Below are positions 45,067 through 54,901 of a stretch of 64,000 nt of DNA, in pieces. The notes under the pieces are model-generated. The model saw only the letters and a program-made list of their open reading frames with translations, did no database searches and was not told where the DNA came from. The stretch is from JBJXHC01 sp046160825 (lineage in GTDB: Bacteria > Bacteroidota > Ignavibacteria > UBA10030 > UBA6906). Location of the stretch: assembly GCA_046160825.1 (NCBI GenBank), contig JBJXHC010000097.1, positions 1 to 64,000 on the forward strand, in the 5' to 3' direction. Made by a program: the position numbers and the translations under genes. Within the stretch, counting starts at the first letter, position 1. The number at the start of each line of letters is the position of its first letter.

Positions 45067-46107
45067 TTATGTATGGAACACGGGGCTTTCTTCCTGCACT
45101 GCTCGCACAAATGCTTTCGCATGATCGACCGGAACGTCCGGAAAAATCCCGTGTCCGAGATTGAATACGTGCCCCGTCCCTTTCCCGAACTTCTTCAAAA
45201 TGGCGCACACCTCGGAGCGTATTTTTTCCGGTGAGGCATAGAGAATCGCCGGATCGAGATTCCCCTGAACACTGACCTTCTCACCAATCTGTTTTCTGAC
45301 ATCTGCAAGATCGACGGTCCAATCCACACCCACCACGTCAGCGCCAATATCGGCAATATCTTTGAGGGAATGATTGGCGCCTTTGGAAAACACGATGACT
45401 GGCGCGCCGTTTCTGTTCAGCTTCGCAACAATGTCAAAGATATATTCGAGAGAGAATTCTTTGTAGTGATCGGGAGTCAATATTCCTCCCCAGGTATCGA
45501 ATATCTGAATGGCGTCGGCACCGGCAGCAAGCTGGGCTTCGAGATACAACCGCACGGATTGGGAGAGTTTATCAAGCAACTGATGCATGGTTTCCGGTTC
45601 ATCAAGCATCATGCGCTTGGCTCGACCAAAGGCTTTGCTGCCGGAACCCTCCACCATATATGCGGCCAGCGTCCAGGGTGAACCGGAAAAACCAATAAGG
45701 GGAACACGGCCACCGAGATGTCTCTTCGTCATCGCCAGCGCATCCGTCACAAACTTCAAGCTCTTTTCCGGATCAGCAACTGTCAGCCTTTCAACATCGT
45801 CTCTTCTGCGAATAGGATTCTCGAATGTCGGCCCGCGTGATTCGATCATCTCAAAAGGAAGACCCATGGCTTCGGGAATGACCAGAATATCACTGAAGAT
45901 AATCGCCGCGTCCACACCAATAATATCCACCGGCTGCAAAGTTACTTCGGATGCGAGTTCCGGAGTCTTGCATAATGTCTTGAAATCCGCTTTCGCACGA
46001 ACTGCCCGGTATTCCGGCAGGTATCTGCCTGCCTGCCGCATCATCCAGACGGGTGTGCGTTCAACACGTTGTTTCTTACATGCTCTCAGGAATAGATCAT
46101 TTTTCAT
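45067..46107 (-). CDS. hemE: Uroporphyrinogen decarboxylase
   Basis: Removes four carboxyl groups from uroporphyrinogen III. RTPVWMMRQAGRYLPEYR at the N-terminus, GFSGSPWTLAAYMVEG, IQIFDTWGGIL and FNLGHGIFPDVP at the end are the family marks, including the catalytic Asp in DTWGG. 346 residues, complete. Sits between hemD and hemF. Confidence 0.97.
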   Translation of the reverse strand: MKNDLFLRACKKQRVERTPVWMMRQAGRYLPEYRAVRAKADFKTLCKTPELASEVTLQPVDIIGVDAAIIFSDILVIPEAMGLPFEMIESRGPTFENPIRRRDDVERLTVADPEKSLKFVTDALAMTKRHLGGRVPLIGFSGSPWTLAAYMVEGSGSKAFGRAKRMMLDEPETMHQLLDKLSQSVRLYLEAQLAAGADAIQIFDTWGGILTPDHYKEFSLEYIFDIVAKLNRNGAPVIVFSKGANHSLKDIADIGADVVGVDWTVDLADVRKQIGEKVSVQGNLDPAILYASPEKIRSEVCAILKKFGKGTGHVFNLGHGIFPDVPVDHAKAFVRAVQEESPVFHT

Positions 46108-46121
46108 GTGCTACAAGCCTC

Positions 46122-46880
46122 TCACTCAAAGAATGAATCAATGGCTTCAAGCAGACCGGACATTGTGGATTGTGTCGCCATAATGTCGGGTCGCCAGCCG
46201 AGTTCTTCCATTGCCTCCGCTGTTGTATGGCCAATGACAGCAATACGTACGTCAGGACGACTGGTGCCAAGCAAACCAGCGTAGTTCTTCACTGCAGATG
46301 GGCTCGCGAACGTGATGACGTCGACGACCCCCGATTTCAATAGCGGTACAATTGCTTCAGCAGCATTTCGGTCCGGCCCTTCGGTTTTGTAGACCATAAC
46401 CTCATCGACTCGTCCTCCCAGCTCCGCGATACGAACACCAATTTCTTCGCGCTTCAGATTTCCACATGGATGGAGGAACTGTCTGTCCCTCACATCCGAT
46501 TCAACGAGGGTTTTCGCCAGAGCCGACGCCGAATAGTCCCCCGGAATTATCGCAGCATAAAGCCCATGATGCTCCAGTTCCGCCTTCGTTCTCTCACCCA
46601 CAACGTACGTTGTCAACCGGTTCAACGTACTACCTTGTACCCGTTTCACTTCAGCTCGTCCAATGAACTTTTCCACTGCGTTGATACTCGTAAACACCAA
46701 TCCGTTGTAACGATCAATTCCCTTAAGCGCTTCATCGCATGCCCGCCAGGAATCGGGATCGGTAATCACGATCATCGGAACGCACACGACCCGGCCACCG
46801 CGACGGGCAACTTCAGACTCAAACTCCGCCGATTGCGCACGGTCTCGTGTCAGGAGAATAGTTCTTCCCTGCAAACTCAC
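46122..46880 (-). CDS. hemD: Uroporphyrinogen-III synthase
   Basis: Closes hydroxymethylbilane with inversion of ring D. HemD proteins diverge strongly; here the two-lobed pattern is seen with ILLTRDRAQSAEFESEVARRG at the start, TSINAVEKFIGRA, VVGERTKAELEHHG, FASPSAVKNYAGLLG and IAVIGHTTAEAMEELGW near the end. 252 residues. It overlaps hemC by ATGA, which supports the call. Confidence 0.92.
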   Translation of the reverse strand: MSLQGRTILLTRDRAQSAEFESEVARRGGRVVCVPMIVITDPDSWRACDEALKGIDRYNGLVFTSINAVEKFIGRAEVKRVQGSTLNRLTTYVVGERTKAELEHHGLYAAIIPGDYSASALAKTLVESDVRDRQFLHPCGNLKREEIGVRIAELGGRVDEVMVYKTEGPDRNAAEAIVPLLKSGVVDVITFASPSAVKNYAGLLGTSRPDVRIAVIGHTTAEAMEELGWRPDIMATQSTMSGLLEAIDSFFE

Positions 46881-47842
46881 ACATCTACCCGCTGGGTTTC
46901 GTTGGTACCGGAAATCCTGATCTCTTGAAGAATTTCCAACGCCCCTTCATGCAGAAGACGCCCGGCGAGTTTCACCCCGACCTCCTCCGGCTTGCCAGCA
47001 TCACCGGTTAACGATCCACGAATGACAGTCTTTCCATCCAGCGAGCCGACAATTGCGTCAAGCTTCAGAGTCCCTCCTTCAATTCTGCCATACGCTCCAA
47101 TCGGCACCTGGCAGCCACCCTCAAGCTTTCGCAACAGGGCTCTTTCTGCAGCGATTGCAGCATGTGTGTCTTCGTGATGCAATAATGCAACGATGTCCGC
47201 AATGGATGCATCATCCTTCCTCGTTTCGATACCCAAGGCTCCCTGTCCAACAGCCGGCAGGATTGCCATCGCGTCAAGCGATTCACCAATTCTCTCCTCC
47301 AATCCCAATCGCACCAGGCCGGCACGCGCCAGCAGGATCCCTGCCCAATCCGATTCTTCCAATTTTCTCAACCTGGTGTCAAGGTTGCCGCGCATATCCA
47401 TGATCTGAAAATCTGGCCGGAGATTCAGTACCTGGCACTTTCGTCGCAGGCTGCCGGTGCCGATGGATACTCCAAGCGGTTGGCTGAAGAGGCGCCTTTC
47501 CAAGTTCTTTGAATGGGGAATGAACACATCGCGTACATCTTCTCGTTCACATACCGCGCCCAGCTTGAGACCATCCGGCAGTTCCGTAGGCAGATCCTTG
47601 AGACTGTGGACAGCGATATCGATCTCATGTGCGAGCAGCGCCTGTTCAATCTCACGGGTGAATACACCCTTCCCTCCAATTTGAGAGAGAGGTGCGTCCA
47701 ATATCTTATCACCCTTCGTCTTGATAATGGAAATGGTCACCTCGAGTGAGGGCACCATACGACGGAGTTGTTGTTCCACCCAACGTGCCTGCCACAGAGC
47801 AAGAGTACTGCCGCGGCTTCCAATTCGGACGTTCCTATTCAC
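46877..47842 (-). CDS. hemC: Hydroxymethylbilane synthase (porphobilinogen deaminase)
   Basis: Joins four porphobilinogens into hydroxymethylbilane. It shows IGSRGSTLALWQARWV, HSLKDLPTELPDGL, SIGTGSLRRKCQ, DMRGNLDTRLRKLEE and Cys244 in EGGCQVPIGAYG, which carries the dipyrromethane cofactor. 321 residues. It overlaps the end of hemA by 8 bases and hemD by 4. Confidence 0.97.
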   Translation of the reverse strand: MNRNVRIGSRGSTLALWQARWVEQQLRRMVPSLEVTISIIKTKGDKILDAPLSQIGGKGVFTREIEQALLAHEIDIAVHSLKDLPTELPDGLKLGAVCEREDVRDVFIPHSKNLERRLFSQPLGVSIGTGSLRRKCQVLNLRPDFQIMDMRGNLDTRLRKLEESDWAGILLARAGLVRLGLEERIGESLDAMAILPAVGQGALGIETRKDDASIADIVALLHHEDTHAAIAAERALLRKLEGGCQVPIGAYGRIEGGTLKLDAIVGSLDGKTVIRGSLTGDAGKPEEVGVKLAGRLLHEGALEILQEIRISGTNETQRVDV

Positions 47843-49115
47843 TATTCTTCTTGTCTGAAATGCCGAACAACTCCCTCAGTGCCCTGATCCGATGTTGCGT
47901 TTCCGTTCCTCGAGAGCCGTTCTCTGCGCCGTGTTTCAAATTCGTTACCGGTTGGTGCAGTATCTTGTTGACGATGCGCTTCGTGATTATTTCCACAAGT
48001 TCACGATCCTCGGGCGCAAAGCGATTGATGTTCTTCTCCACTTCATCTTTTCGGATTCCTTCAAGTGCATCGCGCAAGTCATGGATCGTCGGTCCGACTG
48101 CCAGCGAATTGTGCCAGTGGAAAAAGTCCACCATTTCCTCACGGATGATCGTATTGACCTTTGGGATTTCCTGTTTGCGCCGGTCGAGGTTCGCGTCAAC
48201 CATCGCGCTGAGTGAGTCTATGTCGTAAAGGAATACGTTGTCGATCCTCCCCGCAGACGGGTCGACGTTTCGCGGGACTCCTATATCAATAATGAAGAGA
48301 GGATTGTGAGAGCGCTGCTTCATCACTTTGTGGACTTCCGCCGGCTGGACGATGTATGACGGGCTTGTGACGGAAGTAATCACGATATCTGCAACGGCCA
48401 ATGCATCGGTAATGTTTTCATAGTCGACAACCGACCCGCCGAGTTGGGCAACCAGCGCCTCGGCCTTTGCCCGCGTTCGGTTTGCGATGCGGAGGTCTCC
48501 AATCCCCTTGCCGACGAGGTGTTTCATCGTCAGTTCTCCGGTTTCTCCGGCACCAATCATCAAGGCGGATTTCCTTGAGAGATCCTCAAAAATCTTGTTG
48601 GCAAGCTCAACGGCTGCGTAACTGACTGAGACAGCACCTTCACATATCGAGGTTTCAGTACGAACACGCTTTCCGACATGGAGCGTCGCTTGCATGAGTC
48701 GGCTCATGATGGGGCCGAGGGAGTTCATTTCCCGGGAAACCTGGAACGCTTCCTTCACCTGGTTCAGGATCTGGATGTCACCAACCACCATCGAATCAAC
48801 ACCCGACACCACTTTGAACAGATGGTTGACAGCGCCGCCGGAGAAACTTCCGGTAAAGTGTTCAGGACGAACCGTGGATGCGGCGTTCTTGAAATCAATC
48901 AAGAACCTTCGCAACGCAGCGTCGTCAACAGTAACCTCGGTCGTCATGCCATACAGTTCGGTTCGGTTGCATGTCGATATAATCACACTCTCACTGAAAA
49001 ACTGTTTATTCAGTTGCGTCAGGGCTCCCCGCATCTCGTCAACGGACATCCACATCTTCTCCCGCAATTCAACAGGAGCTGTGTGGTGACTGATGCCTAT
49101 GGAAAGGAGATTCAT
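47835..49115 (-). CDS. hemA: Glutamyl-tRNA reductase
   Basis: First committed step of C5 haem synthesis: reduces glutamyl-tRNA to glutamate-1-semialdehyde with NADPH. ISHHTAPVELREK, the nucleophile Cys49 in STCNRTELYG, VNHLFKVVSGVDSMVVGD and the Rossmann segment ALMIGAGETGELTMKHL are present, then the C-terminal dimerisation helix. 426 residues, full length. It follows ccsA by 9 bases. Confidence 0.97.
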   Translation of the reverse strand: MNLLSIGISHHTAPVELREKMWMSVDEMRGALTQLNKQFFSESVIISTCNRTELYGMTTEVTVDDAALRRFLIDFKNAASTVRPEHFTGSFSGGAVNHLFKVVSGVDSMVVGDIQILNQVKEAFQVSREMNSLGPIMSRLMQATLHVGKRVRTETSICEGAVSVSYAAVELANKIFEDLSRKSALMIGAGETGELTMKHLVGKGIGDLRIANRTRAKAEALVAQLGGSVVDYENITDALAVADIVITSVTSPSYIVQPAEVHKVMKQRSHNPLFIIDIGVPRNVDPSAGRIDNVFLYDIDSLSAMVDANLDRRKQEIPKVNTIIREEMVDFFHWHNSLAVGPTIHDLRDALEGIRKDEVEKNINRFAPEDRELVEIITKRIVNKILHQPVTNLKHGAENGSRGTETQHRIRALRELFGISDKKNSE

Positions 49116-49124
49116 TCTTTTGTC

Positions 49125-49949
49125 TTAATAAAAACCGTGAAAGCCGCTCATGTACATGTTTATGACCGTCATCGAAAGAAAGATGAACCCGAACCCTACA
49201 AGCGAGATGATCATCGTCCGACGGCCCTGCCATCCCAACTTTCGTTTGGCTGAAAGGCCAATTGCGTAGATGAACCAGATAACCAAAGACGCTATCAGTT
49301 TGGGATCGAAGTAGGAGAAGTTCTCGAAAGCGCGTGGCAACCACACCATGCCAACAAGGATTGCAATGGTAAGCATCCAAAACCCGAACACTTCGGATTT
49401 GTGGCTCATCTTTTCAAGAGTCTCAAGATTGGGAAGTCGTTTATAGATCAACCCAAAGCGCGTCGATTTGATCTCGTGGTACAACATCAGGTACAGGAGA
49501 CCGTATGCAGCCGACAACGAAATGGCAGTGTATCCAAGTAACGCGGCGGCAACATGAAATCCGAGCAAGTTGCTCCTGAGGATCGGTGCTATCTCAACAA
49601 GGTCTTTGATAAACAGCGACGAGACGCTCTGGAAGACAAGCGCCAGAATCAATATGAAAAAGCCTGTGTTGCTGGCTTGGGTTCGTATTTCAATATATGT
49701 GTAGGAAATGGCAATACAGAATGCCAACACTGTCATGATCTCGAACACCGTGGTAATCGGTGGATGATCGAACGCAACGGTTCTCAACAGAATATAGCCA
49801 AGGTGGGTCGCGACAACAACACCAAGGTATCGTGGTTTGATCAGATCGAGCGCAGGCTTGATGCCAAAGAACGACACTCCATAGACCATCACCAGTCCCG
49901 CGTAGAGAATCGGCATGAGGACAACAAGTATGTCAACCGTAAATTCCAC
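49125..49949 (-). CDS. CcsA/HemX-like cytochrome c assembly membrane protein
   Basis: A 274-residue protein with about eight membrane segments. The C-terminal half fits the CcsA/CcmC-type fold (FDPKLIASLVIWFIYAIGL, GRRTMIISLVGFGFIF, then SGFHGFY with the end His), with His also in ATHLGY and GFHVAAALLGY. The typical Trp-rich WWD loop is reduced to a bare Asp in YFDPK, as in HemX-like members. It may export haem for cytochrome c assembly or, as HemX does, hold down HemA levels; its place as first gene before hemA allows both. No clear promoter was found: a TATATT is present upstream but lacks a good -35. Confidence 0.85.
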   Translation of the reverse strand: MEFTVDILVVLMPILYAGLVMVYGVSFFGIKPALDLIKPRYLGVVVATHLGYILLRTVAFDHPPITTVFEIMTVLAFCIAISYTYIEIRTQASNTGFFILILALVFQSVSSLFIKDLVEIAPILRSNLLGFHVAAALLGYTAISLSAAYGLLYLMLYHEIKSTRFGLIYKRLPNLETLEKMSHKSEVFGFWMLTIAILVGMVWLPRAFENFSYFDPKLIASLVIWFIYAIGLSAKRKLGWQGRRTMIISLVGFGFIFLSMTVINMYMSGFHGFY

Positions 49950-50129
49950 TGTCGTTCAGAATCCTTGTTTGGTTTCGATCTCAAGAAAATATACGGAAAA
50001 TGGCCTACAAAAACGAAGTCCGGAATCGAATACTTCACTACGCAAGTAATGAACCAATGAACCAGAGAGTAGGATTATGCAGGGAAAACAGGGTTGTAGT
50101 TAACAAAGGCTGGAAATCACGGATGGAAT

Positions 50130-51020
50130 TTAACCGAAGGTAACCGCTCGTAAGAACGTTGCACTTCCACCGACCAGCAATCTCGTAATTTCCTCATTCT
50201 CGACAACAAGGTTGACGATGATCTTGCTTGGAGAAGGTGGTCGCATGAACTGGCCCTGCTTGATAATGTAACGTTGCTTCTTGACACCAAGAACGTCATG
50301 CAGATAACAGGCAAGCGGACCTGCGGCCATTCCGGTAGCAGATTCTTCCGGAATACCGTACGCGGGACCGAACATCCTCGCGACAGCATCTCCATGTTCG
50401 CCACCTCCTTGAGTCGTAAACGCGTAGTATCCCACAAGATCAAGTAACTTGCTGATCCTCTCCACGCTACCGAATTCAGGTCGTATCTTCGCCAGGGTCT
50501 CTTCGTTGCGCAAAGGAATCAGGAGAAAATTATTACCGGTGTTCGCGATGATGGGGAACAGATTGTCAGGAAGGTTGGCGGAATTAAGAAACAATGAATC
50601 CATAACCAAATGAGTATTGACACCTGGTGTCTGTGGGCCCACAACCGTGTATCGCGGAGCTGTTTGTTCCATGAACGTGAGATTATCTGTCAGATAAATA
50701 TTACGGATCCCATCAACGGTCTCTTTGGAGCTTTTGGTTTTCTTGAGCAATCCTTTTTGAGCAAGGAAGGAGAACGTTGCGATTGTGGCGTGACCACAAT
50801 GTGGGATTTGTTCCGTGGGTGTAAAGAACTCAAGCTTGTAGTCTGCTACCGTGGATGATGAGACAAACGCCGTTTCAGAAAGGCCCACCTTCGCGGCAAT
50901 TGTCTGTCGCTCCTGTTTGCTGTACTTCTCGGCATCAAGCACCACTCCGGCAGGGTTGCCCCCAACGCCATCATCGACAAAGGCACTTAGAATGTGTACT
51001 GTGGCAGGCTTCAATAACAT
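50130..51020 (-). CDS. PhzF-family isomerase/epimerase-like protein
   Basis: A 296-residue protein of the PhzF fold (diaminopimelate epimerase-like). It has GGNPAGVVLDA near the N-terminus, the catalytic Glu in KVGLSETAFVS, PHCGHATIATFSFLA, and the later MFGPAYGIPEESATGMAAGPLACYL. PhzF itself isomerises a phenazine precursor, but most members lack that pathway and have unknown substrates; no phenazine genes are here. It follows acs by 24 bases and is probably co-transcribed with it. Confidence 0.9.
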   Translation of the reverse strand: MLLKPATVHILSAFVDDGVGGNPAGVVLDAEKYSKQERQTIAAKVGLSETAFVSSSTVADYKLEFFTPTEQIPHCGHATIATFSFLAQKGLLKKTKSSKETVDGIRNIYLTDNLTFMEQTAPRYTVVGPQTPGVNTHLVMDSLFLNSANLPDNLFPIIANTGNNFLLIPLRNEETLAKIRPEFGSVERISKLLDLVGYYAFTTQGGGEHGDAVARMFGPAYGIPEESATGMAAGPLACYLHDVLGVKKQRYIIKQGQFMRPPSPSKIIVNLVVENEEITRLLVGGSATFLRAVTFG

Positions 51021-51044
51021 GTGGTGTGTCTCCTGAACACCGGA

Positions 51045-52937
51045 TCACTCCTCCAGCGTTGTAAGGTTTCCCGGATCTTGTCCAAGCGCTTTTGCTTTGA
51101 GGACACGACGCATGATCTTGCCGCTACGGGTCTTGGGGAGCGAATCGACGATCTGGATTTGTTCAGGCTTTGCAATCGGACCAAGCTCGTGTGCGATGTG
51201 GTTGCGGAGTTCTTCAATTAATCCGTCGTGTGTTTTCGTTCCGGCTCTGAGTATGACGTACGCATGAATCGCATTGCCCTTCACTTCGTGTGGAAGACCA
51301 ATAGCTGCGGCTTCGGCAACGGCAGAGTGACTCACCAATGCACTTTCGATCTCAGCTGTCCCTAACCGGTATCCCGATACCTTGATCACGTCATCCACCC
51401 GACCGATCACCCAGTAGTAACCGTCTTCATCGCGACGTGCCGAATCCCCCGTGAGGTATACGCCGGGGAATTTTCCCCAGTACTGACTTACATAGCGATC
51501 AGGATCGTTATAGATTGTGCGCAGCATTGCCGGCCAGGGAGTCTTGATGACGAGAAACCCCTCCTCGTTTGGGGCAACCGGATTTCCTTCTTCGTTGTAG
51601 ATGTCCATTTTCACGCCAGGGAAAGGGCGGGTTCCCGATCCAGGCTTGAGCGGGACACACGGCATGGGCGTAATCATGAACATGCCTGTTTCGGTCTGCC
51701 ACCACGTGTCCATGATCGGACAATTGTTCTTGCCGATGATGCGATGATACCACTTCCATGCCTCGGGGTTAATCGGCTCTCCGACAGAACCAAGCAACCG
51801 TAGCGAAGAGAGATCGTGCCTGTTGGGCCACGCCTCGCCGAAACGCATCAGTCCGCGGATGGCAGTGGGTGCTGTGTAGAGGATATTGATTCCGTACTTC
51901 TCGATCATCTGCCACCATCGGTTTGGATAAGGATATGTCGGTGCGCCTTCGTACATGAACGACGTCGTCCCATTAAGCAGGGGTCCATACACAATGTAGC
52001 TGTGTCCGGTGATCCATCCGGGATCGGCGGCGCACCAGTAGCGATCCTCTTCGTGGATATCAAATACATACTTTAGCGTGGTGTACGTACCGACCATATA
52101 ACCGCCGTGTGTATGTAATATCGCCTTGGGTTTCCCCGTTGTTCCTGAAGTGTAGAGAAGAAAGAGTGGATGCTCGGCGTCAACCTCTTCCACCGGACAA
52201 ACACTGTTGGCAATGGGTAGCGCCATCAGTTCATGGTACCACATGTCGCGGCCTGGCTCCATGTTCACCGACTCGCCTGTCCGTTTGACCACGAGAACAC
52301 TTTCCACCGAGGCTGCCCGTTGCAAAGCCTCGTCCGCAATTTGCTTCAGCGGAACGATCTTGCCGCGTTGAAACGCTCCGTCGCATGTGATAAGCACTTT
52401 GGAATGACTGTCCTCAATCCGCTCCGCCAATGCCTCAACAGTGAAGCCGCCGTAGACCACAGAATGAACCGCACCGATACGTGCGCAGGCAAGCATGGCA
52501 ATCGGCAACTCGGGCACACGTCCCATGTAGATGGTGACCCGGTCACCCTTCTGGACACCGAGACTCTTCAAGATGTTTGCAAACTTGCAGGTCTCGCGAC
52601 GCAGTGCGAAATACGAGAAAGAACGGAACTCTCCCTTCTCCCCTTCCCATAACAGCGCGAGTTTATTCCGGCGGGCGGTTGCGGTATGTCTGTCGAGGCA
52701 ATTGTGGACGATATTCGTTTTGCCTCCGACGAACCATTGATAGAACGGCTTCTTCGAATCGTCCAGCACTTTCTTCCAGGGCGCAAACCAATGGAGTTCA
52801 TTTGCTTCCTTTGTCCAGAATCCTTCCAGATCCTTTTCTGCAAACGAAGCAAGATCGGCCCACTTTTTTACATGGGACAGACGCAAAGTCTCTTCTGATG
52901 GGTAGAATACTTCGCCGGAGAGTTTGTTCTCAGACAT
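51045..52937 (-). CDS. acs: Acetyl-CoA synthetase
   Basis: Activates acetate to acetyl-CoA through acetyl-AMP. It shows LLYTSGTTGKPKAILHTHGG (P-loop), WCAADPGWITGHSYIVYGPL, DTWWQTETGMFMI, YLTGDSARRDEDGYYWVIGRVDDVIKVSG-type hinge sequence, and PKTRSGKIMRR with the acetylatable Lys near the C-terminus. 630 residues, full length. First gene of the acs-phzF pair, divergent from the CPXCG gene. Confidence 0.96.
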   Translation of the reverse strand: MSENKLSGEVFYPSEETLRLSHVKKWADLASFAEKDLEGFWTKEANELHWFAPWKKVLDDSKKPFYQWFVGGKTNIVHNCLDRHTATARRNKLALLWEGEKGEFRSFSYFALRRETCKFANILKSLGVQKGDRVTIYMGRVPELPIAMLACARIGAVHSVVYGGFTVEALAERIEDSHSKVLITCDGAFQRGKIVPLKQIADEALQRAASVESVLVVKRTGESVNMEPGRDMWYHELMALPIANSVCPVEEVDAEHPLFLLYTSGTTGKPKAILHTHGGYMVGTYTTLKYVFDIHEEDRYWCAADPGWITGHSYIVYGPLLNGTTSFMYEGAPTYPYPNRWWQMIEKYGINILYTAPTAIRGLMRFGEAWPNRHDLSSLRLLGSVGEPINPEAWKWYHRIIGKNNCPIMDTWWQTETGMFMITPMPCVPLKPGSGTRPFPGVKMDIYNEEGNPVAPNEEGFLVIKTPWPAMLRTIYNDPDRYVSQYWGKFPGVYLTGDSARRDEDGYYWVIGRVDDVIKVSGYRLGTAEIESALVSHSAVAEAAAIGLPHEVKGNAIHAYVILRAGTKTHDGLIEELRNHIAHELGPIAKPEQIQIVDSLPKTRSGKIMRRVLKAKALGQDPGNLTTLEE

Positions 52938-52993
52938 CAGGTACTCCTATCGGGATAGTGCTGTGGAAGGCATAAAGGTTCGGACACCGGATC

Positions 52994-53022
52994 AATATTG
53001 AAAACACGGTACTGAAAAGCAA
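52994..53022 (-). promoter_or_regulatory. Possible promoter for acs-phzF
   Basis: TTGCTT, 17 bases, AATATT on the minus strand, about 57 bases above the acs ATG. Moderate match in both boxes. Confidence 0.35.
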
Positions 53023-53109
53023 CAACGTGATGACGGCGAACAATACAATTCACTGGTAACTGTCGCCCCAAATTGGTACCCTGGTGCAGTTTTCAAACAG
53101 AGGTGTTTC

Positions 53110-53295
53110 ATGGAAGTCGAGACTTCATTCACATGCGTCTATTGTTTCAGCGTTAACGAAACAATGGTGGATACCACCGGTGGAATGCAACAGGTGTACG
53201 TCGAGGACTGTCAGGTATGTTGTCGCCCCAACCAACTCACTATCACTGTGGGAGAGGACCTGGGTACTGCCGAGATTGTTGCAGAACCGCTATAG
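53110..53295 (+). CDS. CPXCG-motif cysteine-rich small protein
   Basis: A 61-residue protein of the Cys_rich_CPXG family, with two Cys pairs: TCVYC near the N-terminus and CQVCCRPNQLTI after a YVEDCQ segment. They probably bind one zinc ion. The function of the family is unknown. The ATG has GAGGTG a few bases before it. The stop lies 3 bases from the end of the convergent GvpL/F-like gene. Confidence 0.85.
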   Translation: MEVETSFTCVYCFSVNETMVDTTGGMQQVYVEDCQVCCRPNQLTITVGEDLGTAEIVAEPL

Positions 53296-53298
53296 TCC

Positions 53299-54810
53299 TT
53301 ATTTTTCGTTGAACGAAAACGCCTCTCCATCACCAGAGACCGACAGCATCAGGTCAAACATCAAGTGGCGATATTGAAGATCGGTGACTGCATGGAAGAA
53401 CTTCATAACATTCTGCGGCTGTACTTCGTAGGAGGCCTTGAGAATGGACTTCCACTCCTCCGACGAACCACTCCCTAAACTCACAATCTCATCGATGTCG
53501 CCACGGTCAGCTATGACCTTCAGTTCTTCGTGGACAGATTCGGCAAGACGTTTTTCCCGATGCAACATGCGTTCGAGCATTTTGATGTCGTACTTCTTCG
53601 GCATCGGCATTTTTGAGTAGGAGACTCGCTCGACACCGCGACCTTTTCTGGGGGGAGGCGCAGTGTCCGAACCGACAACCTGTGCTATCCTGCCGTCAAG
53701 AACCTGGAGATTCAACACCCACCACTTGGTCGCAAGCAGAGTTTCCAATGTCTCCACGATCTCATTCTTGTGTTCATCGATTTGCCCCATCAAATCATCC
53801 CTGCCACGAGCGATGACCCCGAATTGGAACGGCAGGATGATACCGTGCATACGAAGATCGTTCAGTATCGATTCGTGTGCCCCCTGAAACTGCAATGACT
53901 CCTGTTTCCCGAGAAGAAGCATTCCGGTCTTGCTGATATTCATCACGGTGGGGAGGATTTTGCTGAGATAAAACCGAAGCCCTTCGTAGTCGAATGCGAA
54001 AATAAAGCCACGAGGATCAATCCCCTTCTCTTCCAGCATGAACGGCGTTTCCGCATGTGGTTCATGTTCCGGAATCAGAGAAACACCGTGAAGATAGACA
54101 ACGTCATCATCCGAGAAATCAGTCGCAGTTCGCAACTCACTTACGTTTGCAACAACACCCGCATCATCTTCCTCGCGTTCCTCGACCTCCTGCTCCACAA
54201 TCTCATCCTCTTCTTCCTTGATGCTCACTACCTCCGGTATCGGGGGAGGAGTGATGCGCTGTTCTTCGATATGTTTTGGCTCCTGCGAGCGCTTCGCCTT
54301 CTTCAATTCCTGTTCGATGTCTCCCCAGAAGGGTTCCTTGGTAGCTGGTCGTGATGGTTCCTTCTTCTCCTCGATCTTTGGGAGTTCAACCTTGGGAGGT
54401 TCGATCTTTGGTTCCACTCGTGGCGCTACGGTTTCTATATGCTGTGGGTCCTTTGGAGGAATAACCGGTGAGGGTTTGGGTTCTGCCGGTTTTGCTGATG
54501 GAGCAGGAGATAACGGCTCCGTGATACGTGGACGAGATTCAACCGGTTGTTGCGACTTTACTTCGTTGGGAGGTTCGCGATGAACGGGCGCGGTAGCGGC
54601 CGGGACTTTGCCTTTGAGTACTTCCACTGCCTCAAGGCGATGCCGTGTAATCAATTGCTCGATGTCGCCGACAAGCTTCTCGACAACTTCATCTACGGGC
54701 AAGGACGACATGTCGCCAAGCATACGCTTGACGTTTTCACGCTCTGAGAGTTGCTCGAAAAGCTCTTGCAAAAGCAACTCTGCCATTCGTTCTTTGGAAC
54801 GTTCTTTCAT
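53299..54810 (-). CDS. Pro/Glu-rich protein with GvpL/GvpF-like C-terminal region
   Basis: A 503-residue protein. Residues 1-66 are helical, 70-235 a low-complexity linker rich in Pro, Lys and Glu (with EPKIEPPKVELPKIEEKKEP), and 237-500 a folded part. The folded part resembles gas-vesicle proteins GvpL/GvpF: YLHGV, then HESILNDLR (312-320), the LPFQFGVI block (326-333), DEHKNEIVETLETLLATKWW, and a basic helix RMLHREKRLAESVHEELK. In GvpF/L this order is H-x-x-hl, vlPhrFG, then L--L-g--Ew. No other gas-vesicle gene is present. It may be an unrelated protein reusing the fold. The ATG has GGGAG before it. Convergent with the CPXCG gene. Confidence 0.6.
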   Translation of the reverse strand: MKERSKERMAELLLQELFEQLSERENVKRMLGDMSSLPVDEVVEKLVGDIEQLITRHRLEAVEVLKGKVPAATAPVHREPPNEVKSQQPVESRPRITEPLSPAPSAKPAEPKPSPVIPPKDPQHIETVAPRVEPKIEPPKVELPKIEEKKEPSRPATKEPFWGDIEQELKKAKRSQEPKHIEEQRITPPPIPEVVSIKEEEDEIVEQEVEEREEDDAGVVANVSELRTATDFSDDDVVYLHGVSLIPEHEPHAETPFMLEEKGIDPRGFIFAFDYEGLRFYLSKILPTVMNISKTGMLLLGKQESLQFQGAHESILNDLRMHGIILPFQFGVIARGRDDLMGQIDEHKNEIVETLETLLATKWWVLNLQVLDGRIAQVVGSDTAPPPRKGRGVERVSYSKMPMPKKYDIKMLERMLHREKRLAESVHEELKVIADRGDIDEIVSLGSGSSEEWKSILKASYEVQPQNVMKFFHAVTDLQYRHLMFDLMLSVSGDGEAFSFNEK

Positions 54811-54901
54811 CTGCTCCCACGATTAAAATGCAGCGAAAAATCAGTCCAAAGATAACGATTGGAGGTACAAACTTCAATTCTGACTTTTTATTGCTTGTTG
54901 G

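Noticed and set aside
50130..51020. Phenazine biosynthesis locus
   Set aside because: Only the PhzF fold is present; none of phzA, B, C, D, E or G is in the window.
53299..54810. A gas-vesicle operon
   Set aside because: No gvpA, gvpN or other gvp gene is near; only the C-terminal likeness of one protein supports it.
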